Shown piece by piece: positions 23,975 to 36,715 of a stretch of 64,000 nucleotides of DNA. Both the position numbers and the translations under genes were made by a program. Within the stretch, counting starts at the first letter, position 1. Each line of letters begins with the position of its first letter. The notes under the pieces were generated by a model, which saw nothing but the letters and a program-made list of their open reading frames with translations, made no database searches and had not been told where the DNA came from. The DNA comes from Dysidea avara (Eukaryota > Porifera > Demospongiae > Dictyoceratida > Dysideidae), in NCBI RefSeq assembly GCF_963678975.1, contig NC_089281.1, forward strand, positions 24,346,765 through 24,410,764, given 5' to 3'.

Positions 23975-25849
23975 TCAGTCTTCTTTTAGGTCTACTGTTG
24001 ATGACAAAGTCTCACTTGCTGGAGAGACATCATTCTCTGACTTCAATCTCTTAGCTGATGGTTCACTTTCAGATGGACAATTTAGTGATCTTAAGGATGC
24101 CAACAACTTTCTATGAGGTTGATGTTTCTTAAAATTTTTCTCATAAGAGGTTTGTGTTTTAGTGACAATAAGAGTGGGTGGGGTGCCATCTTGCTCAGTC
24201 TCACAAGTAGCATCATTTACGTAATTAAAATTCTCCATTCAAGATGATGCTTTCTTGTCTTTGCAAACCTGAAGCGACACTGAGCTATGTCAGGGTGCTG
24301 CATAAACTGCTTCAACTCCACACAATCTTTACAAGTACAATAAAGATTTATAGTATGAACAAAGTTGGTTGGAGTTCTTACATTACTAATGCAATCTTCC
24401 AAAGTAGAGGTACAGGGATTAAGAAGCACTTGTAGTGGACCAACTATGTTATGTGTCTTACTAATATCCAGAATAGCAGGTCCTAGTGTTTGTAGGACTG
24501 GGTAGTACACAGGTTTACTGCATAAAGCATCAACAAAAGAAGCAAGTAAACCTTCACATTCTAAAGTTTTAAGGATGTTCACCAGTTGAGACACAATCTC
24601 CTTACTTCTGTTTGATGGCAGACAGGCATCCTGCTCATTAACTAAATAATTGACAAAAATAGCAGCAAGGTACTGGCAAAGATCCTTATGCCCATTGTTC
24701 AGTGGGTCAAAGGTAAGTTTTGTCAAAAACTGACAGCAACCTTTAATTGAACAAGACTTGTTCTCAAAGATGGCTTTCAGTGGAGGCTTAAGGATAGACC
24801 ATCCATGATTACAACAAATGGTAGAAACAATGGAGTAAAATGAATCACTCCACAAAACAGAGTCACCTAATTGCTCAGCAATTACATCCAAGTACTCAGC
24901 AATCAACTCTAGTCTACCAAACAGTAGAAGCACTTGTAAAAAGTAGTAAATTCTTTATAGTAAATTTTTTTACTCCTAGCCCAGCAATGTTGACTATTTA
25001 GAGTACTTTCATTATATTCCTTGCAGCAACTGTCAACTCATCTGCTGTTCTGCCCCTCTTAACATGTTGCTCAAATTCATCATATTTTGAACACCAATTA
25101 CTAAATTGTGTTTCTTAGCTGGCCAAATCAACAATGCTGCCCAGTTGTCCACTGTAGACTCCTCATTTCCAATTTCCTCTTCCAAAATTGCATGTCAGGA
25201 TCAATCTTCTCAAAAAAAGTCTTGAGGAACAAGGGAATCATCTGGAAAGTCTATTCTGTAGGACAGTTTCTCACCATCATAAGTTCTGAGATGGCTAGCA
25301 CTGCAACCACGATCATTGCCCATACCATAGTTAGTAGCTGACCAGTGCTCTGTGAAGTGTATAAAGCTCAAGTACAGGTCAAACTCAACTTCCATTTTTG
25401 CTTGGAGTAACACTTCCGCCAAACCTCTGTCACCATTCTTAAGCACCTGAAAAGAAAGACTTGCTTCACAATACCGGTGCTCGAAGGTTTGGGTAAGCAT
25501 CTTAGGGCAATCATTAGAGTCACTATCTTCATCCCACGCCTTTATTGCAAGAAATTTGTTTCTGATTGTTTGGTGGTACAGGAACTGAATCAACCCCTGC
25601 ATAAACCAAATTGTAAATTAAACAGAGACGATGGCCTTCGGTTACTGGCTTGGCTTCATGTTGACAGTCAACATAAAATGCTGAAAAGTAGATATTGCCA
25701 CAAGCATCAATACCACCAAAATTGAACAAGGTTAACGATTTCTTCCCTTGGTGACACACTGCTAATTCTCCACCTTCATAACTTGATGGTAACTGAATTA
25801 CCAGAGTGCCCCAAACATGTTAGGGGGGTTTCTCTGCATCTCTGTGATT
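23975..25849 (-). pseudogene. Gene C, exon 2: decayed long-form dioxygenase
   Basis: Colinear with exon 2 of genes A and E but broken. The start shows N-H-R-D-A-E-K after TTTAG, then a frame break before the MFGTL block. The distal motif DCQHEAKPVTEGHR survives in another frame. The stretch 24934-25210 is disrupted and a further shift lies near 24220-24240. The C-terminal part keeps LYCTCKDC and the tail SAKRLKSEND. Several independent breaks make a working protein unlikely. It pairs by strand and order with the broken exon 1 at 32335-33652. Confidence 0.85.
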
Positions 25850-26949
25850 CTAAAGTATGAACATATTTCAATACTACAACAGCTATCGTTACTGACTATA
25901 ACTGTATACATGTCATATATAGTGTACAATACATACATCGATACACCTATACTTGTCATCACTGTTATCAAATGTGTGCATGCATTTGGCAGTACTTCAA
26001 TTGTAAGAATTACAATACATCCCTAGCAGTACAAAGACTGGGGGAATAGTGGGATCTATGATACTTTGTAGGAAGGATGGGGGGGGGGGGGGGGGGGAGG
26101 CAGCAGACCGTAAAGGGGACAAGATAAACAGCATTTACCACTAAGAATGGAAAGGGTGGAATCCATGACACACAGGTTACTACATCCCAGCTTTGAAAAA
26201 GGTACAGCCTTCCAAAAATAGGCTAGTGTGAAAAAGATGTGACATCAAAGGTGGCAGCCAAGAAATGGCTGCAATAATATTATACTGTCATTTCACAGCT
26301 GGGCTGTTTAGGATTAGATATTGGTAGTTTTTTGTGTTTGTGTAGCTATGGTGGCTTTTGTCCTTGCTTTGTTTATCTTTTTTCCTACAGGTAAACAGAA
26401 GAACTAGAATTTAAAAGACATTTGTAGCTAGTAATTTCATATTACATGTGGCTAGTTGCTGAACATCGTATAAAGGGATATCAAAATGCACTTGGTACAT
26501 GCATGTATAGTTGGTTTTCATGTTATAACTCATTGTTATTTAAACAGATTTACATTACTACTACTGAAGGTTTGTACGTTGATAATTACCTGACACGCGC
26601 AAGAAAATTTAACTAGTTTGCATAAGCAGTTAAACCAGTAGGCATGACAACAAATTACAGCAAAGTCGACTGCTCTATTAGAGGATAGACTCTTGTGTAT
26701 ATGTTTGGTATGTAGCCTGACTATTTTTTTTTTAAATTGTAGAACTCTAAGAGCTTTTTTTTCTGAACATTTCTCTAATAGAGCACACATTTTCCTGAGC
26801 ATTCATACAATGCACATAGATTTTCCATGGATAGCTCTACGAAATTATGTTCTGGTGCAGTAAACTAGAAGGCAGAAATTAAGTGAGATGAGCAATTGAC
26901 GGTAGTGGCAGAGTTGCAAAGGATTTGGGTGTATAAAGCTGAAAAGCTG
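25850..26949. other. Intron-side spacer of gene C with a poly-G tract
   Basis: A run of about 18 G lies at 26079-26097. CTCTATTAGAG sites occur at 26673 and 26773. No gene seen. Confidence 0.5.
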
Positions 26950-27570
26950 TCTATCTGTCTCCATTCTTTCCTCATGATGCCGCTAACTCAATAACCAAAG
27001 CACGTATTGACATGGGACTTTAACGAAATTAAGCGCTTGTCATCTGGCAACTCCAAGTTTGTTGTTACAAATTGCTATGTGCTTTCATTTGCTCTCTATC
27101 TACAGAGCATTGGTGTAGAGGAAAACTTGAGCTACATTCCTGTCAAAACCACAAACAAACAGCCAAAGCGTTAGTGCATAGAACTGCTAACCCAAAGGTC
27201 CAGGGTTCAATTCCTGCCCTTGACAACTTTTTTTCTTCTCAGTGCCACCTTTTCGTGATGCAATTTTCCATGTCAAATAGCTGATGCTTACTGTGCACAT
27301 ATCAACACAATTCATATGCAAAATGAATGTTCACCATCTGGCTACGTTTCAGCTTCTGCATGCATTCCTTCATCCTCTACAGCACGTTGAAGGCTACGAT
27401 GTAGAGAAAATTTCAGCTGCATTCCATTGCCAACCACATGGTAAACAGCTCAGCTGGTAAAGCACCTCCCTGAAGTTGTGGTGGTTACTGCTGTGTGGGG
27501 TGTAGGTTCGAATCCCACCAGTGACAAAACTATTTTATATACCTTTTTGGTGCATACTTTCCTAAACTTC
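26950..27570 (+). repeat. Tandem pair of tRNA-like SINE units
   Basis: Two related units (about 26950-27260 and 27290-27570) each hold a region starting TAGAG-AAAA and a tRNA-like core. The second has A-box-like GCTCAGCTGGTAAAGC and B-box GGTTCGAATCC; the first has GGTTCAATTCC. The flanking stems do not close as a tRNA. Confidence 0.5.
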
Positions 27571-28129
27571 TTTTTAAGTTCATAGCATCCAGTTATTGTG
27601 TCGCAGGATATGGACTATTGGAAAAGTATACAGTAGCACATTTGATAGGTATAGGGCAGTTTGTCTGTGTGTTTTATTACAGTAAGTTCCTACTCTTTGT
27701 AACTCTAATTCTTTGTGATGCTAACTACTTGTCTAAATTATGAAAGCAATTAGCCAGGAAGTGTGCACCTGTGTGCTAAGTTAACTTTGCTCAAACCTTT
27801 GCTTGCAGTATAGCTACATAGCTACAACAAATAGTACTGCAGACTAATACTTTAAATAGTCTTTGTTGACCATGTTATTACAGTGCCTGCATGACCACAT
27901 AATTTTGCACATGCTTTGATAATTATTGGTTAGCTTACATGCAATTCTGCAGTTTAGTTAACCCACATGTTCACATCATTTTAACTATTAGATTTGCATG
28001 ATGGTGGATTAAGGTTCATTCAAAAGCTATCACCATGCATGCTACTTTATGACATGATCTTTAATACTTCATTCCCAATGCATTGATTCATGTTATTGTG
28101 GAATGCATGTACCAATGCTAGTAGGAATA

Positions 28130-28935
28130 TAAGAAATTAAGATTTTAATTTCAATTACGGGGAAACAAGGGAGGTCACCTGCACCTGCAGATATACTAGT
28201 GAACAGCTAATCCCAACCTCCATGATTGAATTAGGAATTAAATGTACACTAGTATATCTACAGGTGTAGGCGACCTCCCTTGTTTCCCTACTTTTTTCTG
28301 TGATACCTAATTCGAAATTAAAATTCCTAATTTTTTGTTATACTTGTTTGTTTACTTTTTTTGTAACATTATTATGACTGGTGAACTCACACATACTACA
28401 TCAAAAGAAAATATAGTTCCAGAGTTAATGTTTTTGTCTGAATGCATGCCCCAACTATCAATAACTGGCTCAAAGGTGAAGTGGCCATTTAATACGCTTC
28501 ACTTTCAGTTATATATGTTCAGCCCATTACACAGTGCTACAAATGAAGAAAAGTAGTAAAACCACCTCTGCAGTCAATCCAGTCACCACGGAAAATACGC
28601 ATTTACAAATGTAGGGAAGTAATGCATACATTGTGCCACTGCGAGTCAACACCTTGGGCTGTTAGCAAAAAGAAATGGGACACAAAGGAGGACAAAGGTA
28701 AGTCCATGATGTGTGCATTGTATGTACTGCAGTATGCCAAAAGGCACATCTCGGGACGAAGTGACGTCAAACAGTGAAAAAATCAAGCCCATAGCCTTTG
28801 CCTGAAGGCAGGCAGGCAGATAGTCAGTAAAAAAACTCCACTGAGTATATTTTGTAACAATCCATTGGAAGCGTTTAGGGTCAGGCACTTTTGGGCTTGG
28901 TTATATCAAACCAATATACTGCCAAGGCACCAGGA
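28130..28935 (+). mobile_element. Repeat family W, copy 2
   Basis: The most continuous W copy. Its left part (28161-28291) is a hairpin with about 40-bp arms around GGGAAACAAGGGAGGTC. A related arm recurs at 36380 beside W copy 3. Confidence 0.6.
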
Positions 28936-29050
28936 TGGTATTGTGAAGCTTACTTTTTTGGCCAGAAAAACCCAAACCTTCATGATCACTATGATAGAGG
29001 CCCCTGGTTCAACCTTGAACAATTTCCTTTGATGTTTTTCACACGCGTTC

Positions 29051-29256
29051 CAGGGATTTTTCTAGGAGGGGAGGGGGGCATTTGCCCCCCTGAAAATGAT
29101 TTTTTTTCCCCTGAACTCTGCCTCAACCAGCCTAATTTAAGTTAAGCCTAATGACGAAGGGGGGGGATTGAGCCTAATTTAAGTGCTCCCCCCTCAATTT
29201 CTGATTGCCCCCCCCCCCCCCCCCCCCCCTGAATTTATTTTCTAGCAAAATCCCTG
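29051..29256. mobile_element. MITE with CAGGGATTTT ends
   Basis: Ends CAGGGATTTTTCTAG and CTAGCAAAATCCCTG are near-perfect inverted repeats. The centre holds G and C runs, including about 21 C near 29208-29229. No clear target duplication. Confidence 0.65.
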
Positions 29257-29539
29257 ACGTTTTTTTTACTTCTGGTGGCTGTTCTATTAGAGTGTCTCAA
29301 TCATGCTTGTTTCACATGTTTGGTTTATGCTGTATACGTACCTCCTTAGCTAATAATCTTAGTACTTTCAAATCACAAAAGGTCCATGCTACAATGGTTA
29401 GCCTATCTGCATACCAATTCATAAGTTGTTTCTGTCAGTAGACAAAAATTGCACTTTCAATTTTGGAAAATCACTCTACAATCTGTATACAAATAGGAAG
29501 ATAAGTGTGCTAAAATATCCTCCAAATTTGAAAAGAATC

Positions 29540-29828
29540 TAGGGCTCGAACGGATAGTGGTTTTTACCATTCAAATATATCCACAACTACTGAATATTCT
29601 TTTTCAGCATTGTTATGGACAAGATATCAATAATCCTGTTGTACAAGATGCCTCTTTAATACAATTCATGATTTAATTACTAATGTAGGATCAAGCTTTC
29701 TATGTACTCTATGTACTCTACACACTGATATTATATATTTCCTTTGAAACAAATATTCGAACACTAAAATGATATTCAAATATTTGAATATTCTCAAATA
29801 TTCGAATAATGGAATATTCAATTGAGCT
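29540..29828. mobile_element. hAT MITE, sister of 12003-12302
   Basis: Left end TAGGGCTCGAACGGATA; the body carries the same ATTCGAATA motifs. Perfect 8-bp duplication AAAGAATC at 29532-29539 and 29829-29836. Confidence 0.85.
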
Positions 29829-30052
29829 AAAGAATCCAATAAAGTTTGCACGAGTTCTGGCAATTTTTTGTAAGTGTTGCAAAAAGAAAATTAATGGCAG
29901 AAGAAAAATACATAGAAAATAAAACAAACTTTGAGGATGTGTGTATCAAAGACAGCTGGACCGATTTAGGTCAAATTCGGAATGGAAGATGTCCTATCCT
30001 GAGGGATGCTTCACAGAACAAAAATGGGCTATTTTTGTGTAGCCATTACTGA

Positions 30053-31419
30053 GGTACTTATGCCTGAATTTGGGTTCCTGTAAAATACACACTTGTCTGT
30101 CATGCACCCAAACGCATTGGTTTTCCCATGGCCACATGACACACTATCTGATCTTCTAAAAGATCTTAAGACCCCATGTCCCTGTGAGTTAATCTGAAGG
30201 TATTTTTGTGGGTCTTTATGTGTTTGCTTTGAAAAGCATATAGTTGACCCTGTTCATGTGCCCAGCAGTAAAGGCAAATTGAAGTAGTATCATAATAATT
30301 CACAATAAAGATCAGTTGATTGTTAGTGACTGCTCTATTACTTTGTCTTGACTGGTGATATATTCAATACACTCACAAAGCAGTGGCAGGCTTCTGTGGT
30401 TTTGACAAAATAAAACCTTTTACATTTTAGCTCAATGGTGACAATATATCATAGCAAATAACCCATTGTATTTCAGTAGTATACATGTAATATAGCTATG
30501 AAACCCACAGCAACAGTTTACTGTCAAGATACTCTAATAGAACAGTTACCCTATTACTGTAGTCAGGCAAATATCAGCAATAGTAGCCAAGTCTAAACTT
30601 TTAAAAATTTTTGCAGACATACCTACACTAATTTTCAAAAAAAACCTTTTAAGATCTGCCACTGTGAAGGTAATATCTGATTTGTAAACACAACACCCCA
30701 TAGCCGCACTACTGTTATGTAGTATTGGGTGAGTGTAAATTAGGCTCCCATTTGTAACACAGAATGAGAAAGACAAATAGAATGGTTCTGGCTGAGTAAT
30801 AGTAATAACGCAGGCACATATAAAAAGTTACAGTTAAAAACAAGTTGATGTTGTGCTACTTCTAAAAACCAGGTGCCATGCAGCTGGAATTAACCAATAC
30901 GTTTATGTTTGTGCATTTATAGTAATTCTGTAATTCATAAAATTTTTGCAATTCTTCAATAAAGTGCTTGTTAAACATACCACTTTTTAAACAACAGACT
31001 ATGCACAGAAGTATCTTCTAAATTGTTTTATAGTTTCATTATTGTGTTTTTTTCCCACAAATTCTCTCGACAAAGATTCAGAGCTACTCTTCATTTTCGT
31101 TCGCATATGTAGGGATACGCCCCCTTCCCAACTCGAAAGGATAGGCTGTTCCTGGTAGTCTACAAGGCTAGCACTGTTGTTTCTCAATTGTCAAACGCCT
31201 ACCCAAAGGGTAGGTAATTCACAAAGTCTGAGGAGAGTCGCCACACCCGTATTTCAGACCGCCAAAAAGAAACCACCTCAGAGCAAAGTTTACCTGTGCG
31301 GAAATTTAGTACAGCGACTACATCCTTCATTTTGCTTTTATTTCTTACATAAACGCTGCTTTTACCATTTAACGACTTTGCTCACGTGGGTGCATACGGA
31401 CAAACATAGATAGGTAGAT
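30053..31419. other. Gene C intron, no gene recognised
   Basis: AT-rich DNA with two CTCTAATAGAG-type sites near 30330 and 30530. Short open frames only. Confidence 0.4.
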
Positions 31420-31423
31420 AGGT

Positions 31424-31517
<94 letters not shown>

Positions 31518-31731
31518 ACACACACACACACACACACGTGCACACACACACACGTGCACACACACACACGTGCACACACACACACGTGCACACACACACA
31601 CGTGCACACACACACACGTGCACACACACACACGTGCACACACACACACGTGCACACACACACACGTGCACACACACACACGTGCACACACACACACGTG
31701 CACACACACACACGTGCACACACACACACGT

Positions 31732-31800
<69 letters not shown>
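31420..31800. repeat. (CA)n microsatellite with a 14-bp higher-order unit
   Basis: Dinucleotide CA runs flank a block (about 31553-31738) in which GTG interrupts CA every 14 bp (CACACACACACGTG), about a dozen times. Apparent open frames across it are repeat artefacts. Confidence 0.95.
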
Positions 31801-31801
<1 letters not shown>

Positions 31802-32334
31802 TTTATGAAAACAATTTTAGTAAACCAGGCATGTGCCTGGTTTAACAATATCACAAGCATGTACTAAAGCCATTGTATGCATGAGTATACCACATGTATT
31901 ATACATGGCCATTCACAATCTGTTTTAATTACATACCACATCTGCATAACTATAAATGATAGTAATTACACATGTTACACTGTCAATGGGGCAGCCATAA
32001 GATTAGTAATCAGTAGAGTACTTGTGACTGTTCTATTAGTCAAGCATATTACAGAAATGTGACTACTCCGTTAGAGTATCTGCACTACTCACAATGCCAG
32101 AAGGAAACATGCAGTCAAATTTTAATATTCAGCTTAAAATTTGTCAAACTTCCTCTTTAAACCCTTAGAAAATACCTTAAGGCGAATACCTCAATTACCT
32201 CACTACCTCAATTAAATACCCCTACATTTTCATAATCAAGTGACATTCTTCTTTGACGTAAAGATAGAGGAAACATTAGCTGGGTATGGTATTTTTTACT
32301 ATACTGATATACAAAATAATTCTTGATACCAGAC

Positions 32335-33652
32335 CTTAAAATGTCCTCCCGGCTCACTAAATAAGAGCTTAGAGTTCACAAGTAACAGCTACCTCTTCAC
32401 TAAACCCATAGATAATAGAGTAAAGGGATAGGAAACGCAAGCGATTTCCGGTTTGATTTCCGTTACGCGTGACTTGATAGGACCATAGATAATGGAGTAA
32501 TAGGGATAGGAAACGCAAGCGATTTCCGGTTTGATTTCCGTTACGCGTGACTTGAAAGGACAAGACAGTTTTGTGAGAATTAGTGTTCTAAGCAGCGTAA
32601 ATAGTAATCCAACAGACTACAGTAAGTATTTAGGCCTATGTGAGAGATTTTGGCGAGAGAATTCAGACCGTAGATTTTGTAACAAAGCGTATCGCATTAA
32701 CCGTGATTCTTACACGCTGTCACACTTTCGCTCATCGTAACTTCATGCCTCGTCCATACCGCTTCTTTTATAGCCGGTTCCACTTTCGAATCTTGTGGTA
32801 AGCTAGGCGTGTCACCAACGCAGTCTTTTACCGTTGCGTTGTACTGCAAGGTGGTTTAAACTTTTGGTTAAAAATTGAAGATACTTAGTCGTTTCTTCAA
32901 GCAACAGTTCCTGTTTTGATCCGATATTTCCTCTGGTTCCCTCTGTTAAATGGTAAGGAATAGGTTTATCACAGTTAAAAGGATAGAATATATTTACGAA
33001 GAAAGTAAAGTGGTTTAAAGTAATTTTTGGGCCGTTTTTTTCACTTTCAATCTCCTTTAATTTTGCGTATAACTTCCTTGAGGGTTGGTACCATCCTATT
33101 TCCCTCGATTACTTACTTGAGTTCACTGTAGCGAAGTTTCACCGTCGTTGGTTACAAAATTCTGTCGTTACAACAATTTGTTTCTCTTTGATACAAGCGC
33201 AGCAAGCGTAACGAGTATGTTCGTGACGTACTACACGGAATTCCAATAGAAATGTACGTATTTTGTGACGTCACGTTATTGCGTTTCCTATCCCTTTTAA
33301 GTACTCTATTATCTATGCTACACCCAAGCTCCCACTTCACTTTGGATAACACCATTTGCATAATCTCCTCCCAATCAGGATTGTTGATTACAAATTGAGC
33401 AGGACTGAGTTGCCATGTGCAACAGATTGTAGTGTCTACTGTCTCCATTACCCTCCCAAAAGGAGTGTTACTTGCTACCTCAACAAGTTTCTTAACATGA
33501 CAATCACAGAGTGGGAGACCAAGAACAGAGTCTGGTTGAGTGAAATTGCTGGTAAGGGTATAGAAATCTTTCCACCACCAGCATAGCTATGATCCTGGCC
33601 TAGCCACTGACTTCAGTGCTTCCACAAGTGAATGATAACATGGCTTCTCCAT
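32335..33652 (-). pseudogene. Gene C, exon 1: decayed and split by a transposon
   Basis: Starts MEKPCYHSLVEALKSVARPG at 33652, then a 4-bp insertion shifts the frame within GSYAGGG. The block TWQLSPAQFVINNPDWEE is readable. The exon is interrupted by an inserted element at 32407-33317, beyond which the remainder (VAVTCEL, a one-base shift, then LLFSEPGG) continues to a GTCTGG donor. TTTTGTAG precedes the start as in the sister genes. Confidence 0.85.
32407..33317. mobile_element. 0.9-kb DNA transposon inserted in gene C exon 1
   Basis: Inverted ends CATAGATAATAGAGTA extend, with a 4-bp indel, through AGGGATAGGAAACGCAA. The left end is tandemly duplicated (about 32407-32480 and 32482-32556). 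Flanks CTAAACCC (32400) and CTACACCC (33318) are a likely 7-8 bp target duplication with one mismatch; intact gene A reads CTGCACCC there. No transposase seen. The internal GC is higher than nearby. Confidence 0.8.
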
Positions 33653-34259
33653 TTGGTGGTTCCTACAAAACATTAACCAAACACGTTGAGATTAATAATT
33701 ACCAAGTCATTATACGCATCAGGCCAAATGTCAGAAAGATTCAGGTCAAGGGCGCGCGACTATCTGGTGCGGCCACCCCATCGCAAATAGGAAGGGGCGG
33801 CCGCACCCTAACCCTAACCTCACAACAGACACGTAAAACCTCAATGCCTCAATCACCTGCTTGATGAAAACGCGCGAATAATCACGTGTTTCATTAGTGG
33901 TGAGCGTTTATTAGAATCTCGCTTCTGGAGGAATCAGCTTTGATAAGTAACTTCCATTTGTTGTTAACAGAATTGTGTACGTTAGGTTGCGTTGTTAAGT
34001 AGTTAACAACATAGCCATAGATTATTATCATCTATAACGTAGCCTACTATGGAACAATTTTTAAACCATTCGTCCCCGTTTCACTTTAGTCAACGATTTT
34101 CGCTTAGGTTCCTTAGCTCGTAGTATGCACCTCGTACAGGCTTTGTCTTCAGTGTTCACCCTCCAGTGCCCAACTGGAAGCAGATCGAGACAAACAAGCA
34201 ATTTTTTGAATTTATCGACCACTAAAAAATATTTCCGTTCCTCTGCTACAACATGGTGG
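33653..34259. promoter_or_regulatory. Shared upstream region of genes C and D
   Basis: Equivalent position to the A/B spacer. A CG-rich hairpin (GGTGCGGCC and its inverse) spans 33766-33807, followed by two CCCTAA units. CpG-bearing DNA continues to about 33950. Candidate promoter or 5' exon; nothing more can be read. Confidence 0.3.
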
Positions 34260-34464
34260 AATTCTTGATTGTAATTACAATTCCTTTGTATTCTCTGTCA
34301 AGGACTTTTATCTCAACACTCAAAGCAATTAATTGTGTTTATAGTTAGTTTCTATTGTTTGAGTAGTTAGTTTCTTGTGTCTGTATGTTTTTGTACTCTG
34401 TTGTATGTGTGCTCCAGTAGGGAAGAACGGCTCTGCCAACTACTGTGAGGATAAACAATAAATC
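34260..34464 (+). mobile_element. Possible LINE 3' end
   Basis: Ends in AATAAATCAATCAATC, a short tail repeat after an AATAAA signal, as many non-LTR retrotransposons do. No coding part attached. Confidence 0.35.
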
Positions 34465-34694
34465 AATCAATCCCCTTTCTCCAGCTTCTCTTACACTCCC
34501 TTGCTGCTTGATGGCTCTGTGACTGCTTTGGTTCCCTGGTTCTGCCTATGTGTACATGAAAGATGCTTCAGTTATCATGAGGAGGTTGCCCACACAAAAT
34601 CTTAAAATTGTGTACGAGACTCCCAATATTTTATAATTTTTTACAGTGATATTTACTTCCGAGTGATTCTTCTGCTACTTGTGCTTACACAGCC

Positions 34695-35061
34695 TATACA
34701 AGTTGAGCAGGATCCTGAAAAGCAGCTAAAAATTAAAAGTTTTTCTTTTCTTAACAGAGTGAACATTTCAGCCAACCAGATGATTAGTGGTGACAGCAAA
34801 GGTGTCAACAACAACCATGTATGGTTTGGCTCCATCAAAAGGTCAGGAAAGGGCTGTAATGGATGTTGCACTTTAATGGCTTCCCATATGAAATGTTTGG
34901 TGAAAATTTTAATTGGCCATAAATATTGTGTCAGACACTTGAACAAAAAGATTTTTGAAATATGTTTAGCAGGTCAGGCAGAGCCAAATTTCAAGATCAT
35001 GTGTAATTACATCTGTGAGTTAGAATGTTTTTGAGGATCCAGCTCAACATGTACATACTTT
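34695..35061 (+). mobile_element. Repeat family V, copy 3 (uninterrupted)
   Basis: Runs from GTTGAGCAGGATCCTGAAAA to GAGGATCCAGCTCAAC; it lacks the insertion seen in copy 1 and so shows the empty site. Confidence 0.7.
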
Positions 35062-35569
35062 AGGGGACCACAGGAACCTTAATTTACAGAGACACAGGTA
35101 TGCTTCGCAAGGATCCTGTAGGCAATTAGCTAGCCACTCCCCATCCTGGTTCGACTGGAAGCCTTGCTCAAAGCAGTCTTCTTCATTGAGTACTTGATTG
35201 TAACTCCGGTAAAGATTTGAGGAAGACTCACTACGTGATAAAACCAGTAATTTCCGGTATTCTCGGTATACAGTATTAATAAATGTTAAATATTTAATTA
35301 TTCGGTTTAAATATATATTGCACAATAACTAAATATCAGTATATTGTCCATCCCTAGTCACATTTAATCATTTCATATGCATGTATAGCTATGCCAGCTG
35401 TCATATTGACATGACCGTTTTTCCATCCTAGAAACACTACTGAACTAAATTGTGTGTCACTCAAAAGTGTTTAAGTACATGAATTTTTTCATTCCTTCAT
35501 CATAAAGTATGGTAGTACTGATCATGGATGTTTTCTCCTCACGAAAAGATATTAACCAGAAACTAGCCT

Positions 35570-36430
35570 CACACTACCCTTGTGGTGCCTTGGCAGTTCA
35601 AGCCCAAAAATAATTTAGTATGACCTGAAACGGTTGCTACAATGCTTTATTTATTCAGTGGAAATTTCTAGTGACTGCCTGACTGATACCTTTAGGCAAG
35701 CATAACTTGATAACAGCTACAGGCTACAGGCTTGATGTTTTTTACTGTTCGACATTAGTTCAGCCCAACAGGTGCCTTTTGGCATACCGCAATATGGACA
35801 ATGTATGTTTTATGGACTTACCTGTGTCCTCCTTTGTGTCCCATTTATCTTTGCTGACAGTGCAAGATGTTGATTCGCAGTAGAGCCACATGATGGCTTC
35901 CCTAAATTTGTAACGGGTACCGTCCGAGTTTTCCATTGTGACTGCATTGATTACAGAGGTTCTTCTCATAGTGTTCTTCATTTGTGATGCAGTGTAACAG
36001 AGCTGAAAGCGAAATGTAATGGCCATTTCACTACAGTGGATCCTCACTAATCTGAACAGCTCTGTTGTAAAGTTGACAAAAGCCTGTTCAGATTAGTGAA
36101 TTTGTTTGGATTAGTGACCCATTGATTATATACAGAACCAGTTCAATTACTGTAATAGAACATACACTTGTTTACAAAATACTCTAACAGAACAGTCATT
36201 TGTACTGTTCGGATTAGCGAGTGTTTGGGTTACTACAACTCGGATTAGTGAGGACTTACTTCAGTAATTGATAGTTGGGGCACGCATTGAGATGAAAACA
36301 ATAAGCCTGGCACCATTCTTTCTTCTAATGCCGTATGTGCGTGTTCGCTAGTCATAATAATGATAACTAGTTCCATTAGGTCATGTGTAGGCAACCTCCC
36401 TTGTTTCACTACTTTTTGTATTCTTTGATC
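35570..36430 (-). mobile_element. Repeat family W, copy 3
   Basis: Reverse orientation; contains GTCCTCCTTTGTGTCCCATT and the usual W blocks, interrupted at 36034-36260 by a pogo-like MITE. Confidence 0.6.
36034..36260. mobile_element. pogo-like MITE in family W
   Basis: Left end TA-CAGTGGATCCTCACTAAT; right end GGATTAGTGAGGACTTACT is its imperfect inverse. Contains a CTCTAACAGAACAGTCA site. Confidence 0.6.
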
Positions 36431-36715
36431 CCTAATTTCCTTGTACTTGTTTATATAGATAGCACCATTCAGTGGTGCTAATAGGACACATACCTGGTGT
36501 TAAAATGCATTAACTGTAAAGTTGCTAGCAATTGACAGTTTGGAGTTTATTCTGTTGTTTGGTCTTCATCTATGTGAATTTGTGCTAAAGAGCAGGAAAA
36601 GTAACTTATAGGCCATAACTATGTTGATTAAAATGTTGTAATGGAAGAATTACACAAAGTGATGTAACTACTTGGTATCTTGTTTTAATCTAGATTGATT
36701 CTTCTTGAGGAAGTG

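Noticed and set aside
27395-27530. Possible functional tRNA gene
   Set aside because: A and B boxes are good, but acceptor and T stems do not close and the unit is duplicated, so SINE-like is likelier.
31362-31867. Several long open frames made of Cys-Val or His-Thr repeats
   Set aside because: They are readings of the CA microsatellite in all frames.
33800-33820. Telomeric repeat (CCCTAA units)
   Set aside because: Only about two units; not an interstitial telomere.
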